From the NCBI RefSeq assembly GCF_000714435.1, contig NZ_JJMW01000069.1:1-64000 (forward strand): 64,000 bases of DNA, in the 5' to 3' direction. The notes under the pieces were generated by a model. That model saw nothing but the letters and a program-made list of their open reading frames with translations. It did not search any database and was not told the origin of the DNA. The position numbers were made by a program, and so were the translations under genes. This stretch comes from Exiguobacterium alkaliphilum 12/1 (GTDB taxonomy: Bacteria > Bacillota > Bacilli > Exiguobacteriales > Exiguobacteriaceae). How positions within the stretch are numbered: the first letter of the stretch is position 1; every line of letters starts with the position of its first letter. Positions 53,055-63,176 of the stretch are shown piece after piece.

Positions 53055-53141
53055 ATTACCTGCAATAAAATGCATGGCATGAAATAAAATACATGATGAA
53101 TGACGGTTTAAAGCGCTTTCAATATTGGAACGTAAATTGCA
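53047..53141 (+). promoter_or_regulatory. bkd operon control region: repeats, cre and sigma-54 promoter
   Basis: Sigma-54 promoter TTGGAACG-N4-TTGCA (53125-53141) with GG and GC 12 bases apart, one mismatch to TTGGCACG-N4-TTGCA. A cre-like TTTAAAGCGCTTTCA (53107-53121, one mismatch) lies directly upstream. Three direct repeats TGCAATAAAT, TGCAATAAAA and TGAAATAAAA start at 53047, 53061 and 53080 and are candidate BkdR sites; the first overlaps the bkdR stop. Confidence 0.75.
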
Positions 53142-53176
53142 TAGATATAAATGAAGCATCGTTAGGGGGGACACGT

Positions 53177-54073
53177 ATGAATTTTGAACGGATGCTCGCA
53201 AAGGCTAAGCAGTTGGACGGATGTACCGTCTCGATAGCCGGAGCTGCTGATGTGGAAGTGATTCGGGCGGTCAAGCTCGCAACCGATCACGGTCTATCGC
53301 GGTTCATCTTGATTGGGGATGCCCGTGAGATTAAGCGTTTATGTGATGACGAAGGCATCGACGAGGCGGCCATCGACATTTTGCATGTGAAAGGTGAGGC
53401 GGACGTTGCAAAGCGCGCGACGCTAGCCGTCAAAAATGGTGAGGCCGACGTGCTCATGAAAGGGATGGTTGCGACGTCAACGTTCATGAAGGCGGTGCTC
53501 AGTCGGGAGACGGGTCTTCGGACGAGCAGAACGCTCAGTCATGTCGCCTTGTTCCAAATCCCGAACCGTGAGCGGTTGATCGGGGTGACCGATGCGGCCA
53601 TCCATATCGCCCCCACGCTTGAGGAGAAGGTGGACATCATCCACAACGCCGTCGGGGCGATGCGAGACATCGGTTACGAGTCGCCGAAAGTCGCAGCTAT
53701 CGGCGCTGTTGAAGTCGTCAACCCACAGATGACGGCGACGGTCGATGCGGCCTTGCTCACACAAATGAACAGGCGCGGCCAAATCAAAGGCTGTGTCGTC
53801 GACGGACCACTCGCCCTCGACAATGCCGTCGACATGGTCGCGGCCAAACAAAAAGGGATTGACAGCGATGTTGCCGGCCAAGCCGATTTATTGCTCGTAC
53901 CCTACATAGAGGTCGGCAACGTCCTTTATAAGTCAATCATGTACTTCGCGGGGGCAAGCGTGGCAGCCATCGTCGTCGGCGCCACTGCCCCTGTTGTCTT
54001 GACGAGCCGGGCCGATACGGCCGAGGCCAAGCTATACTCGCTCGCTTTCGCATTGTTGCACGCAAAAAACTAA
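53177..54073 (+). CDS. ptb: Phosphate butyryltransferase
   Basis: A 298-residue enzyme that exchanges CoA for phosphate on branched acyl groups (isobutyryl, isovaleryl). Features are VSIAGAADVEVIRAV, LMKGMVATSTFMKAVL and the C-terminal PAVLTSRAD-like APVVLTSRAD motif. ATG 53177 after GGGGGG. First gene of the bkd operon; with Buk it yields ATP from acyl-CoA. Confidence 0.92.
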   Translation: MNFERMLAKAKQLDGCTVSIAGAADVEVIRAVKLATDHGLSRFILIGDAREIKRLCDDEGIDEAAIDILHVKGEADVAKRATLAVKNGEADVLMKGMVATSTFMKAVLSRETGLRTSRTLSHVALFQIPNRERLIGVTDAAIHIAPTLEEKVDIIHNAVGAMRDIGYESPKVAAIGAVEVVNPQMTATVDAALLTQMNRRGQIKGCVVDGPLALDNAVDMVAAKQKGIDSDVAGQADLLLVPYIEVGNVLYKSIMYFAGASVAAIVVGATAPVVLTSRADTAEAKLYSLAFALLHAKN

Positions 54074-54096
54074 CCACTTCCTAGGAGGAATCACCC

Positions 54097-55218
54097 ATGA
54101 TGGAAACTAATATCGAACCACGTTTTCGGATCTTTGACGTCTTGCAAGCGGAGGACTACGAACAAATCGTCTTTTGCCAAGATCAAGCGTCAGGCTTGAA
54201 GGCGATTATCGCGATTCACGATACGACACTCGGACCTGCTCTCGGTGGGCTGCGCATGTGGAACTATGACTCGGAAGAGGCGGCGCTAACAGACGTGCTC
54301 CGACTCGCTAAAGGGATGACGTATAAGAACGCGGCTGCCGGTTTGAACCTCGGCGGCGGTAAAGCGGTCATCATCGGCAATGCGAAGACGGACAAGTCCG
54401 AGGCGCTGTTCCGGGCGTTCGGGCGTTACGTCCAGTCGCTTAGTGGCCGTTACATCACGGCCGAGGACGTCAATACGTCCGTGGCCGACATGGACTTCAT
54501 CCATATGGAGACGGATTATGTGACCGGCGTCAGCCCGGCGTTCGGCTCAAGCGGCAACCCGTCACCGGTGACGGCGTATGGCGTATATCGTGGCATGAAA
54601 GCGGCAGCGAAGTGGAAGTTCGGTTCGGACTCACTCGCAGGTAAGACGATTGCCGTTCAAGGAGTCGGCAATGTCGCGTATAACTTATGCCGCCACCTTC
54701 ATGAAGAAGGCGCTCACTTGGTCGTCACGGATATCAACGAAGAGGCGCTCAAACGGGCCGAGACAGACTTCGGGGCAACGGTCGTCAAACCAGATGAGAT
54801 TTACGCGGTCGAGTGCGACATCTTCGCACCTTGCGCGCTCGGGGCGGTCATCAACGACAAGACGATTCCACAGCTGAAAGCCAAGATTGTCGCCGGCGCG
54901 GCGAACAACCAGCTCGCTGAGGACCGTCATGGGGACGTATTAGAAGAGCAGGGGATCCTCTACGCACCGGACTTCGTCATCAATGCGGGCGGGGTCATCA
55001 ACGTCGCGGATGAACTCGAAGGGTACAACCGAGAACGGGCGATGAAGAAAGTCGAGCTCATCTACGACAACATGATGCGCGTCTTCGAAATCGCAGAGCG
55101 CGACGGTGTGCCGACCCACGTGGCGGCAGAGAAGATGGCGGAGGAGCGGATCGCGATGATGTCTCGTTCACGCAGTCAGTTCTTGAAAGTCGAGAAAAGC
55201 TTGCTTGGGGGACGCTGA
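54097..55218 (+). CDS. bcd: Leucine dehydrogenase
   Basis: A 373-residue NAD-dependent enzyme that deaminates leucine, valine and isoleucine to 2-oxo acids. The GGGKAVI lysine motif, the upstream catalytic Lys in [11 protein letters not shown] and the Rossmann motif [11 protein letters not shown] are present. Ribosome site AGGAGG. Feeds the Bkd dehydrogenase encoded downstream. Confidence 0.94.
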   Translation: MMETNIEPRFRIFDVLQAEDYEQIVFCQDQASGLKAIIAIHDTTLGPALGGLRMWNYDSEEAALTDVLRLAKGMTYKNAAAGLNLGGGKAVIIGNAKTDKSEALFRAFGRYVQSLSGRYITAEDVNTSVADMDFIHMETDYVTGVSPAFGSSGNPSPVTAYGVYRGMKAAAKWKFGSDSLAGKTIAVQGVGNVAYNLCRHLHEEGAHLVVTDINEEALKRAETDFGATVVKPDEIYAVECDIFAPCALGAVINDKTIPQLKAKIVAGAANNQLAEDRHGDVLEEQGILYAPDFVINAGGVINVADELEGYNRERAMKKVELIYDNMMRVFEIAERDGVPTHVAAEKMAEERIAMMSRSRSQFLKVEKSLLGGR

Positions 55219-55219
55219 T

Positions 55220-56311
55220 ATGGCACGTCAACTCATCCTCGCCATCAACCCTGGGTCGACGTCGACGAAAGTCGGCTTGTTCGACGGTTCAGACGAGATT
55301 TTGACGAAAACGGTCCGACACGGAGAGGACGTCACCAGATTGTCACTTCCGGACCAACTGCCCTACCGGGAACGAGAAGTTCAGGCCGTCTTGACCGAGG
55401 CCGGCATCGCAGGCGAACAGTTGTCTGCGATCGTCGGCCGCGGCGGCTTGCTCGCGCCGATGCCGTCCGGTACGTACGAAGTCAACACCCTTATGCGGGA
55501 GGACTTGACGAGCGGGCGCTTCGGCATGCACGCCTCGAACCTAGGCGGCTTGATCGCCTATAAGCTTGGCAGCGCCTCGAACGTACCGAGCTTTATCGTC
55601 GACCCGGTCGTCGTCGATGAGCTCCAGCCCGTGGCACGTCCGACCGGGATTCCGGAAATCGAACGTCGCAGCATCTTTCACGCCTTGAACCAAAAAGCGG
55701 TCGGGAAACGATTCGCCGCAGAAAATGGAAGCGATTACAAATCGTTGAACTTGATTATCGCCCATCTCGGGGGAGGGATCACAGTCGGGGCCCACGCACG
55801 GGGACAGGTCATCGATGTGAATAACGGTCTCGACGGAGACGGACCGCTCGCGCCAGAGCGAGCCGGCTCGATTCCTGTTGGACAGGTGATAGAACTATGT
55901 TATAGTACCAGGTATAAAGAATCGGAGATGAAACAGAAAATCGTCGGTCGCGGTGGACTCTATGCGCACCTTGGCACGTATGACGCGATTGAAATCGAGG
56001 AACGCGTGGCGACGGGAGACGAACAGGCATCCCGGCTTTACGAGACGATGGCATATCGGGTCGCCCAAGAGATTGCCAAGCATGGGGCGACGCTCTTCGG
56101 GGAAGTCGATGCGATCATCCTCACGGGAGGAATCGCTTATTCCGAGTGGTTGACCGACTATATTAAACAGCGGGTCAGTTACCTCGCACCCGTTCACGTC
56201 TATCCGGGCGAAGATGAGCTGAAAGCGCTCGCTGAAGGCGCGCTTCGAGCCATCCGCCAAGAAGAAGCAGTTCGACAATATGAGGGGGATACACATGGCA
56301 CGAGAATTTGA
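55220..56311 (+). CDS. buk: Butyrate kinase
   Basis: A 363-residue ASKHA-fold kinase that makes ATP and branched fatty acids from acyl phosphates. N-terminal ILAINPGSTSTKVGLF, IAHLGGGITVGAHARGQVIDVNNGLDGDGPLAPERAG and ILTGGIAYS are typical. ATG 55220 after GGGGGAC; overlaps lpdV by 17 bp. Confidence 0.93.
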   Translation: MARQLILAINPGSTSTKVGLFDGSDEILTKTVRHGEDVTRLSLPDQLPYREREVQAVLTEAGIAGEQLSAIVGRGGLLAPMPSGTYEVNTLMREDLTSGRFGMHASNLGGLIAYKLGSASNVPSFIVDPVVVDELQPVARPTGIPEIERRSIFHALNQKAVGKRFAAENGSDYKSLNLIIAHLGGGITVGAHARGQVIDVNNGLDGDGPLAPERAGSIPVGQVIELCYSTRYKESEMKQKIVGRGGLYAHLGTYDAIEIEERVATGDEQASRLYETMAYRVAQEIAKHGATLFGEVDAIILTGGIAYSEWLTDYIKQRVSYLAPVHVYPGEDELKALAEGALRAIRQEEAVRQYEGDTHGTRI

Positions 56312-57704
56312 AGTCGTCGTCATCGGCGGCGGGCCGGGCGGATATGTGGCTGCCATCAAGGCGGCCCAGGCCGGGAAAAAAGTGGCAATCGTGGAAGCGT
56401 CAAAACTCGGGGGGACATGCCTACATAGAGGATGCATCCCGACGAAAGCGTTGTTGAAAGCCGCCCACGTCTATCAGACCGCGAAACACGGGGCGGCGTA
56501 TGGCGTCGAGACCGGGACGGTCACGTTCAACCTCGAGCGGGCTCAGGCGTTCAAGCATGACTTGGTCGCAGGACTTGAAAAAGGAATTGAACACTTGATG
56601 AAGCAAGGGAAGATTGAAGTGTTCCGCGGGAAGGCGTCCATCCTTGGACCGAGCATCTTTTCGCCGCAACCGGGGACGGTCGCGGTCGAGGACGAGACGG
56701 GTGAGTCTGAACTCATCTTACCGAATCAACTGATTATCGCGACGGGATCGATTCCACGTGAACTTCCAGGTCTGCCGTTTGACCACGAACGCATTTTGAA
56801 CTCGGACGACTTGCTTCGTTTTGAACAGCTCCCGAGCTCAATCGCAATCGTCGGTGGTGGCGTCATCGGGGTCGAATGGGCATCGATGCTTGTCGACCTC
56901 GATGTTGACGTGACGTTGATCGAAGTCGGAGAGCGTCTGCTCCCACTCGAAGATAAAGCCGTTTCGCGTGAAGTCGAACGGTTGCTCAAAAAACGCGGTG
57001 TCCGCGTGAAGAAGAACGTGACGGTCGACCCGGAACAGACGACGGTCAAAACGGACGGTGTCGAGTTGGTCGTCGGAGAAGAGACGCTCGCTGTCGACCG
57101 TGTGCTCGTCTCTGTCGGGCGCGTCGCGAACACGGAACACCTCGGATTACAGAACACGTCAATCGTCGTCGAGAACGGCGTCATCCAAGTCGATGCGCAA
57201 TATCGGACGAAAGAACGACATATCTTTGCCATCGGTGACTGTATCGGTAAATTACAGCTCGCTCACGTCGCCTCGGCTGAAGGTGTCAAAGCCGTCGAGA
57301 CCATCCTCGGTCACGAGCCGACGCCGCTCGACTATGACTTGATTCCACGTTGCGTCTACGGCGTTCCTGAAGTCGCATCGGTCGGTTTGACCGAAGAGGC
57401 GGCGAAAGCGTCAGGTCGCAACGTCAAGACGGGCACATATCGCTTCAACGGACTCGGTAAGGCGCGAATCGAAGGGCAGGCGGACGGCTTCGTAAAGCTC
57501 GTCTCGGATGAAGAGACGGATGATTTGCTCGGAGTCCATATCGTCGGACCGAAAGCGACCGAATTGATCACGGAAGGCGGTCTTGCCCTTGTCTTGAACG
57601 CGACGGCATGGGAGATGGGCCAGCTCGTCCATCCACACCCGGCATTGAGCGAGGCTTTCCAGGAAGCGGCACTTGCCGTAGACGGCTTACCGATTCACGC
57701 CTAA
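56295..57704 (+). CDS. lpdV: Dihydrolipoyl dehydrogenase (E3) of the Bkd complex
   Basis: A 469-residue FAD enzyme that reoxidises lipoyl groups. FAD motif GGGPGGYVAAI, redox-active disulfide GGTCLHRGCIP, NAD motif GGGVIGVEWASML and C-terminal His-Glu in HPHPALSEAFQEA. ATG 56295 within the buk end, after GAGGGGG. May also serve the glycine cleavage system. Confidence 0.94.
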   Translation: MAREFEVVVIGGGPGGYVAAIKAAQAGKKVAIVEASKLGGTCLHRGCIPTKALLKAAHVYQTAKHGAAYGVETGTVTFNLERAQAFKHDLVAGLEKGIEHLMKQGKIEVFRGKASILGPSIFSPQPGTVAVEDETGESELILPNQLIIATGSIPRELPGLPFDHERILNSDDLLRFEQLPSSIAIVGGGVIGVEWASMLVDLDVDVTLIEVGERLLPLEDKAVSREVERLLKKRGVRVKKNVTVDPEQTTVKTDGVELVVGEETLAVDRVLVSVGRVANTEHLGLQNTSIVVENGVIQVDAQYRTKERHIFAIGDCIGKLQLAHVASAEGVKAVETILGHEPTPLDYDLIPRCVYGVPEVASVGLTEEAAKASGRNVKTGTYRFNGLGKARIEGQADGFVKLVSDEETDDLLGVHIVGPKATELITEGGLALVLNATAWEMGQLVHPHPALSEAFQEAALAVDGLPIHA

Positions 57705-57717
57705 GGAGGAAACGAAA

Positions 57718-58725
57718 ATGGAACAAATGACAGTGAATTCATATGAAGAACTCGGCCTCTCGAAACAAGATTTGGTTGCGATGTTCGAGACGATGGTCCG
57801 AGCACGTAAAATCGATGAGCGGATGTGGAAGTTGAATCGTGCCGGGAAAATCCCGTTCGTCGTCTCATGTCAAGGGCAAGAGGCGGCCCAAGTCGGTGCG
57901 GCGTTCGCACTCGAGAAAGGGACTGACTATATTTTGCCGTATTACCGCGATGTCGCGGTCGTCCTGCATTTTGGGCAAACGGCACGAGACCTGATGCTGT
58001 CGGCGTTCGCGAAAGCGGAAGACCCGAACTCGGGCGGGCGTCAAATGCCGGGTCACTTCGGCTCGAAACAACATCGGATCGTGACGGGATCGTCACCGGT
58101 CACGACGCAAGTCCCCCACGCGGTCGGCGTCGCGCTTGCAGCGAAACTGAAAAAAGAAGAACTCGTGACGTTCGTCTCGTTCGGGGAAGGCTCGTCGAAC
58201 CAAGGCGACTTCCATGAAGGTGCGAACTTCGCCGGCGTCCATAAATTGCCGGTCATTCTGTTCTGTGAGAACAACAAGTATGCCATTTCGGTACCTTTGT
58301 CGAAACAGCTCGCCTGTGAGCGTGTCTCGGACCGGGCGAAAGGTTACGGGATGCCGGGCGTGACGGTTGACGGGACCGACCCGATCGCGGTGTACGCGGC
58401 GGTGAAGGAAGCACGTGCACGTGCCCTGCGCGGTGAAGGACCGACGCTCATCGAAGCCGAAGTCGAACGTCTCGTCCCGCACTCGTCCGATGACGATGAC
58501 AAGGCGTATCGTTCGGTCGAAGAGTTGGCCGACCTGAAGCATCGGGACGGAAACCAGCTGTTCCGCGCCCGTTTGATTGAAGATGGTATCGCGACTGAAG
58601 AAGAGCTCGCGTCCATCGAATCGAACGTCGATACGGAAGTGAACGAGGCGACGGCATATGCGGACAAAGCACCGTATGCATCACCGGAATCGACGATGGA
58701 TCACGTGTACGAGGGGGATAACTGA
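57718..58725 (+). CDS. bkdAA: Branched-chain 2-oxo acid dehydrogenase E1 alpha
   Basis: A 335-residue thiamine-diphosphate subunit. The ThDP motif GEGSSNQGDFHEGANFAGVHKLPVILFCENN and the phosphorylation-loop-like ERVSDRAKGYGMPGVTVDG are clear. Ribosome site AAGGAGG. Stop overlaps the bkdAB start (TGATG-type). Confidence 0.94.
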   Translation: MEQMTVNSYEELGLSKQDLVAMFETMVRARKIDERMWKLNRAGKIPFVVSCQGQEAAQVGAAFALEKGTDYILPYYRDVAVVLHFGQTARDLMLSAFAKAEDPNSGGRQMPGHFGSKQHRIVTGSSPVTTQVPHAVGVALAAKLKKEELVTFVSFGEGSSNQGDFHEGANFAGVHKLPVILFCENNKYAISVPLSKQLACERVSDRAKGYGMPGVTVDGTDPIAVYAAVKEARARALRGEGPTLIEAEVERLVPHSSDDDDKAYRSVEELADLKHRDGNQLFRARLIEDGIATEEELASIESNVDTEVNEATAYADKAPYASPESTMDHVYEGDN

Positions 58726-59702
58726 TGAAAACGTTTATTGAAGCGATCAATGAAGCGATTCATGAAGAGATGGAGCGTGACGAGAACGTCTTCGTCCTCG
58801 GCGAAGACGTCGGGGTCCGCGGCGGTGTGTTCCGGGCGACGCAAGGATTGATTGAAAAGTACGGTGAAGACCGCGTCATCGATGCTCCGCTTGCCGAGAG
58901 TGCGATTGCGGGCGTCGGCATCGGGGCGGCCATGTATGGGATGCGTCCGATCGCCGAGATGCAGTTCGCGGACTTCATCATGCCGGCTGTGAACCAAATC
59001 GTCTCGGAAGCGGCGAAAATCCGATACCGTTCAAACAACGATTGGACTTGCCCGATGGTCATCCGAGCTCCGTTCGGCGGCGGCATTCACGGTGCCCTCT
59101 ATCACTCGCAGTCCGTCGAAGGCATGTTCAACTCGACGCCAGGACTCAAAGTCGTCATCCCGTCTGACCCGGTTGATGCGAAAGGGTTGCTCAAAGCGGC
59201 GATTCGTTCGAATGACCCGGTCCTCTTCTTCGAGCACAAACGGGCGTACCGACTTTTAAAAGCTGATTTGCCGTCTGAAGACTATACGGTCGAAATCGGT
59301 AAAGCGGCCGTCAAACGTGAAGGTGACGACATCACCATCATTACGTATGGCCTCTGTGTCCACATGGCACAAGAAGCGGCGAAGACGCTCGAGTCTGAAG
59401 GGATTAGCGCACATATCCTCGACCTTCGGACCGTCTATCCGCTCGATCAGGCCGGGATTATCGAAGCCGTCAAGAAGACGGGGAAAGTGCTCCTCGTCAC
59501 GGAAGACAACAAAGAAGGAAGCATCATCGGCGAAGTCGCAGCCATCATTGCCGAGAAGGCGCTGTTCGAGCTCGACGCACCGATTGAGCGGTTGGCTGGT
59601 CCGGACGTTCCGGCGATGCCATACGCCCCGCCGATGGAGAAATTCTTCATCGTCTCGCCTGAAAAAATTGCGGAGCGGGCCCGTCAGCTCGCTGCGTTTT
59701 AA
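58725..59702 (+). CDS. bkdAB: Branched-chain 2-oxo acid dehydrogenase E1 beta
   Basis: A 325-residue E1 partner. GEDVGVRGGVFRATQGL, PLAESAIAGVGIGAAM and the DLRTVYPLD segment are family marks. Works with BkdAA to decarboxylate 2-oxoisovalerate and related acids, giving branched acyl-lipoate. Coupled to bkdAA. Confidence 0.94.
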   Translation: MKTFIEAINEAIHEEMERDENVFVLGEDVGVRGGVFRATQGLIEKYGEDRVIDAPLAESAIAGVGIGAAMYGMRPIAEMQFADFIMPAVNQIVSEAAKIRYRSNNDWTCPMVIRAPFGGGIHGALYHSQSVEGMFNSTPGLKVVIPSDPVDAKGLLKAAIRSNDPVLFFEHKRAYRLLKADLPSEDYTVEIGKAAVKREGDDITIITYGLCVHMAQEAAKTLESEGISAHILDLRTVYPLDQAGIIEAVKKTGKVLLVTEDNKEGSIIGEVAAIIAEKALFELDAPIERLAGPDVPAMPYAPPMEKFFIVSPEKIAERARQLAAF

Positions 59703-59713
59703 GGAGGGCTATT

Positions 59714-61036
59714 ATGGAGCAGACGATTAAAATGCCACAGCTCGGTGAAAGTGTGACCGAAGGAACGATTACGACGTTTCTCGTCAAACCAGGGGACCGT
59801 GTCGATGAATATGAACCGCTAGCGGAAGTCATGACGGATAAAGTAACGGCCGAGATTCCAGCGACGAGTGCCGGTGTCATCAAAGAAATCCTCATCGGCG
59901 AAGGGGATACTGTCGCAGTCGGCACGCCCGTCCTCGTCATGGAAGTCGAAGCTGCCGTGCAAGAAGAACCGGTTCAAGAAGCATCAACAAAAGAAGCGGT
60001 CGTGGAAACTTCGGTTACAGAGGGACGTGCCGAAGCCGTGACGGCCTCGTCGGCGCGCAAACCGAGCGGGAACGGCCGCTTCTCTCCGGCCGTCATCCGC
60101 TTGGCGAACGAGAACGACATCGATTTGAATGAGCTCGATGGATCAGGACTCGGAGGACGAATCACACGGAAAGACGTGCTCCGTTACTTATCGGAAGGAC
60201 GTCCTGTGAAGTCAGGGGCCACCCAAGCGCCGCTACAAGAGACGATGGTTCAACAAAAGCTTGATGTGCCGACTGAAGCCGAAGCGGTCAAAGAAGCGCC
60301 GCCTGCGCCAGCACCTGCACCGGAAACGTCATCTGATCGGGTCGAGATGATTCCGACAGCGGGCGTTCGCCAAGCGATCGCCACCAACATGGTCCGCTCG
60401 AAACACGAGGCCCCGCATGCGTGGCTCATGATTGAAGTCGATGTGACAAATCTCGTGGAAGCGCGCGCCAAATTGAAAGATGAATTCTTTAAACAAGAGG
60501 GCGTCAAGTTGACGTTCATGCCGTTCTTCATGAAGGCGGCCGTCGAAGCGCTCAAGAAGTATCCGATGATGAACTCGGAATGGGCAGGCGATCACATCAA
60601 AGTGCATAAAGACATCCATTTATCGGTCGCCGTGGCGGCAAATGATGCGTTATACGTCCCGGTGATCAAACACGCGGACGAAAAGAACATCAAAGGGCTC
60701 GCCGTCGCCTTACAAGACGTCGCGTCGCGTGCTCGCGCGAACCGCCTGAGTGCGAACGAGATGCGAGGCGGCACGTTCACGATCAACAACACGGGGGCGT
60801 TCGGTTCCATTCAATCGGCACCGATTTTGAACTACCCGCAAGCGGCCATCCTCTCGGTCGAGTCGATCGTGAAACGTCCGGTCTGGGTGAACGGTATGTT
60901 CGCGGCCCGCGACATCGTCAACTTATGTATGTCGGTCGACCACCGCGTGCTCGATGGCCTCGTCGCTGGTCAGTTCTTACAGGCGATGAAACAGTCACTC
61001 GAGTCGATTGACCCGAACACGTCTAGCGTTTATTAA
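59714..61036 (+). CDS. bkdB: Branched-chain 2-oxo acid dehydrogenase E2 (lipoamide acyltransferase)
   Basis: A 440-residue core subunit. Lipoyl domain with MTDKVTAE (lipoyl Lys43), Glu/Ala/Val-rich linkers, E1/E3-binding domain (SPAVIRLANENDIDLNELDGSGLGGRITRKD) and catalytic domain with SVDHRVLDG (His410, Asp414). It passes branched acyl groups to CoA for branched fatty acid primers. Last gene of the operon. Confidence 0.94.
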   Translation: MEQTIKMPQLGESVTEGTITTFLVKPGDRVDEYEPLAEVMTDKVTAEIPATSAGVIKEILIGEGDTVAVGTPVLVMEVEAAVQEEPVQEASTKEAVVETSVTEGRAEAVTASSARKPSGNGRFSPAVIRLANENDIDLNELDGSGLGGRITRKDVLRYLSEGRPVKSGATQAPLQETMVQQKLDVPTEAEAVKEAPPAPAPAPETSSDRVEMIPTAGVRQAIATNMVRSKHEAPHAWLMIEVDVTNLVEARAKLKDEFFKQEGVKLTFMPFFMKAAVEALKKYPMMNSEWAGDHIKVHKDIHLSVAVAANDALYVPVIKHADEKNIKGLAVALQDVASRARANRLSANEMRGGTFTINNTGAFGSIQSAPILNYPQAAILSVESIVKRPVWVNGMFAARDIVNLCMSVDHRVLDGLVAGQFLQAMKQSLESIDPNTSSVY

Positions 61037-61038
61037 TG

Positions 61039-61090
61039 AAAAAAGAGATGGTCCTTTGTCAGCGTGACATCGGACACATCTCTTTTTTTT
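61039..61090. terminator. bkdB/spo0M bidirectional terminator
   Basis: AAAAAAGAGATG pairs with CATCTCTTTTTT around a long partly paired loop; suits both convergent genes. Confidence 0.8.
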
Positions 61091-61862
61091 ACAGCGAACG
61101 CTCAATCAACCGTTCCACATCTTGTTGAATCCGTCCACTTGTCAGGTCGCTGACGTCGTAGCTGAGGCGATGCGTCGACTCGTCCGTTCCTGTCAAGTCG
61201 GCGAACAGGCTTCCTAAATTGTGTACGCTCTTGTCGACTTGAATCAATACGTCGAGTGACGTCTCGTCTTGCAACAGGACGACTTCAAGTTCATCGAGCT
61301 TACGTCCAAAACGAGTCCCGTTTGGGGAATATTCGAGCTCTTGGGCGATCGGCAGGCGGCCGGAACGGTGACGGGCCGGCAACATCTCCGTGTCGGCCTT
61401 CTTCAAGCGGAAGCCGATGGCGTCGATGGCGTCGAGGACGGTTTGTTGCGCACGGTTCGGTTTGACGACGATGGCGTCCTCGTCTTTCGGGTCGACGGCT
61501 TGCGCGATGTCGAGTCCGGTCTCGATCCATGATTTGGATTGGCTGACGGATAACGGCGTATTATACGGGACGTGTATCGTGAACGGAATCTCTTTCACTT
61601 CGTTCGGGCCGATTAAAAACGGCGCCTCGTTCAACGACACCTTCTCGATCGTGAACGTCGAGTACGTCGGTTTATCGTTCACCTCGTGCTTATACAGCGT
61701 ATTGAAGAAGATATAGATGCGGTCGACCGACTGTTCGACGTTCCCGCCTTTCACATGGACGACTCCGTTAAGCTGACCGCCTGGCTGACAGTTGCTGTCG
61801 GCGAGGCGCGTGTCGACGGTCGCGGCGCCGACCCCGATTGATGAAAGCAGTTTTTTGAACAT
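61089..61862 (-). CDS. spo0M: Sporulation-control protein Spo0M family
   Basis: A 257-residue arrestin-like protein beginning MFKKLLSSIGVGAATVDTRL, typical of SpoOM. The first 130 residues form the beta-sandwich; the C-terminal part ends with a helix. In B. subtilis it affects sporulation and cell division through unknown partners. Such proteins occur in non-sporulating bacteria as well. ATG on the minus strand after AGGAGGAAG. Confidence 0.9.
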   Translation of the reverse strand: MFKKLLSSIGVGAATVDTRLADSNCQPGGQLNGVVHVKGGNVEQSVDRIYIFFNTLYKHEVNDKPTYSTFTIEKVSLNEAPFLIGPNEVKEIPFTIHVPYNTPLSVSQSKSWIETGLDIAQAVDPKDEDAIVVKPNRAQQTVLDAIDAIGFRLKKADTEMLPARHRSGRLPIAQELEYSPNGTRFGRKLDELEVVLLQDETSLDVLIQVDKSVHNLGSLFADLTGTDESTHRLSYDVSDLTSGRIQQDVERLIERSL

Positions 61863-61960
61863 GGTACTTCCTCCTTTGACGTTTGCACGGCTTCGTGTAA
61901 TAGTATGTACGGATGAACGAATTGAAAAGTTCCGAAACTAATCAAAAAGGAATGATTGAA

Positions 61961-63145
61961 GTGGAATACGCACAATTAGTGGACCGCCTGAAGACGGCAA
62001 TCGATCGTGAAGAGCTGGTCACGGCGACGATCAGTCAGCCTCGGTCGAAATCGAGCGACTTGCGACGCGTCAAACTGAAGCCGGTCTTGTTGAAAGAGAC
62101 ATATCATATACAGTTTGAGTACCAATATGAGCGGGTGATGAAACATAAAAATTTACTGCGGGATGAAGCGATGCAAGAACTCGTTGCGCTGCTCGATTCG
62201 TTCCGCCAAGGACAGTTCCAATTGAAGTCCTCTGATGTTCAATTCCAATTGTCTAAGAAGTTCAAAGTGACGTTCAAAGAGCGTCAGACGACGGCAAAAC
62301 AAGTCCAGTTGACCCATAACCGCGAAAAACAGTACGTGTTGCCGTTACATGAGCCGGTACCTTTCCTCATCCGCCTCGGCGTGCAGTCAGAAGACGGGAA
62401 CGTGAAACGACAAAAGTATGATAAGTTCAAGCAAATCAATCGTTTCCTCGAATTCATTGAGGACTCGATTAAACATTTGCCGACGGACCGGACGATTCGC
62501 ATTCTCGATTTCGGCTCAGGCAAATCGTATTTGACGTTCGCCCTTTACCATTTCCTTCATGAAATGAAAGGGTATGACGTTCACATCACGGGCCTCGACT
62601 TGAAGAAAGAAGTCATCGAGGAGTGTGCCGGGATTGCCCGTGATTTAGGATACGAGCGGCTCGAGTTCCTTGTCGGGGACATCAACGAATATGAGGGCGA
62701 ATCCGCGGTCGACATGGTCGTGACGCTCCATGCTTGCGACGTCGCGACGGACATGGCGCTCGCACGGGCCGTCCGGTGGGGGGCGAAAGTCATCTTGAGC
62801 GTCCCGTGCTGCCAGAAAGAGTTGAACCGTCAGCTCGATGCAAAGCCGTTAGACGTGATGCTTCAGCACGGGCTGATCAAAGAACGGTTCGCCTCACTCG
62901 CGACCGACTCGATTCGCGCCGAGTTGCTCGGCTTTGTCGGGTATGAGGCACAGCTGCTCGAATTCATCGATATGGAACATACACCGAAGAATATCCTGAT
63001 TCGGGCATTTTTTACAAACCGGGAGGCGTCGGCAGAAGAGCGGGCCCGTTATATGGCGTTCAAATCGCTGCTCGGGGCTGACCCGTTCCTCGAACGAGAA
63101 TTGAGCGATAGACTTGTTTTCCCGGCCAAAGAAGACGTAAAATGA
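61961..63145 (+). CDS. SAM-dependent methyltransferase (METTL25-like fold)
   Basis: A protein of about 394 residues. An N-terminal region of about 170 residues of unknown fold is followed by a class I methyltransferase with [19 protein letters not shown] as SAM motif and [10 protein letters not shown] and SVPCCQKEL later. The DPPH-like position is replaced by SVPCCQKE, as in the Methyltransf_32 group; target is unknown. Start is uncertain: GTG 61961 has AAAAAGGA nine bases before; ATGs at 61913 and 61952 lack a good site. Confidence 0.75.
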   Translation: MEYAQLVDRLKTAIDREELVTATISQPRSKSSDLRRVKLKPVLLKETYHIQFEYQYERVMKHKNLLRDEAMQELVALLDSFRQGQFQLKSSDVQFQLSKKFKVTFKERQTTAKQVQLTHNREKQYVLPLHEPVPFLIRLGVQSEDGNVKRQKYDKFKQINRFLEFIEDSIKHLPTDRTIRILDFGSGKSYLTFALYHFLHEMKGYDVHITGLDLKKEVIEECAGIARDLGYERLEFLVGDINEYEGESAVDMVVTLHACDVATDMALARAVRWGAKVILSVPCCQKELNRQLDAKPLDVMLQHGLIKERFASLATDSIRAELLGFVGYEAQLLEFIDMEHTPKNILIRAFFTNREASAEERARYMAFKSLLGADPFLERELSDRLVFPAKEDVK

Positions 63146-63176
63146 GAAAGAACAGATGTCAGAAAGGGGAAACGAT

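Noticed and set aside
55900-55916. A 16-bp stretch in buk (TAGTACCAGGTATAAA) identical to the FapR-like site before accB
   Set aside because: It is coding sequence (Ser-Thr-Arg-Tyr-Lys) in the middle of buk; one 16-bp match by chance is expected in a window this size.
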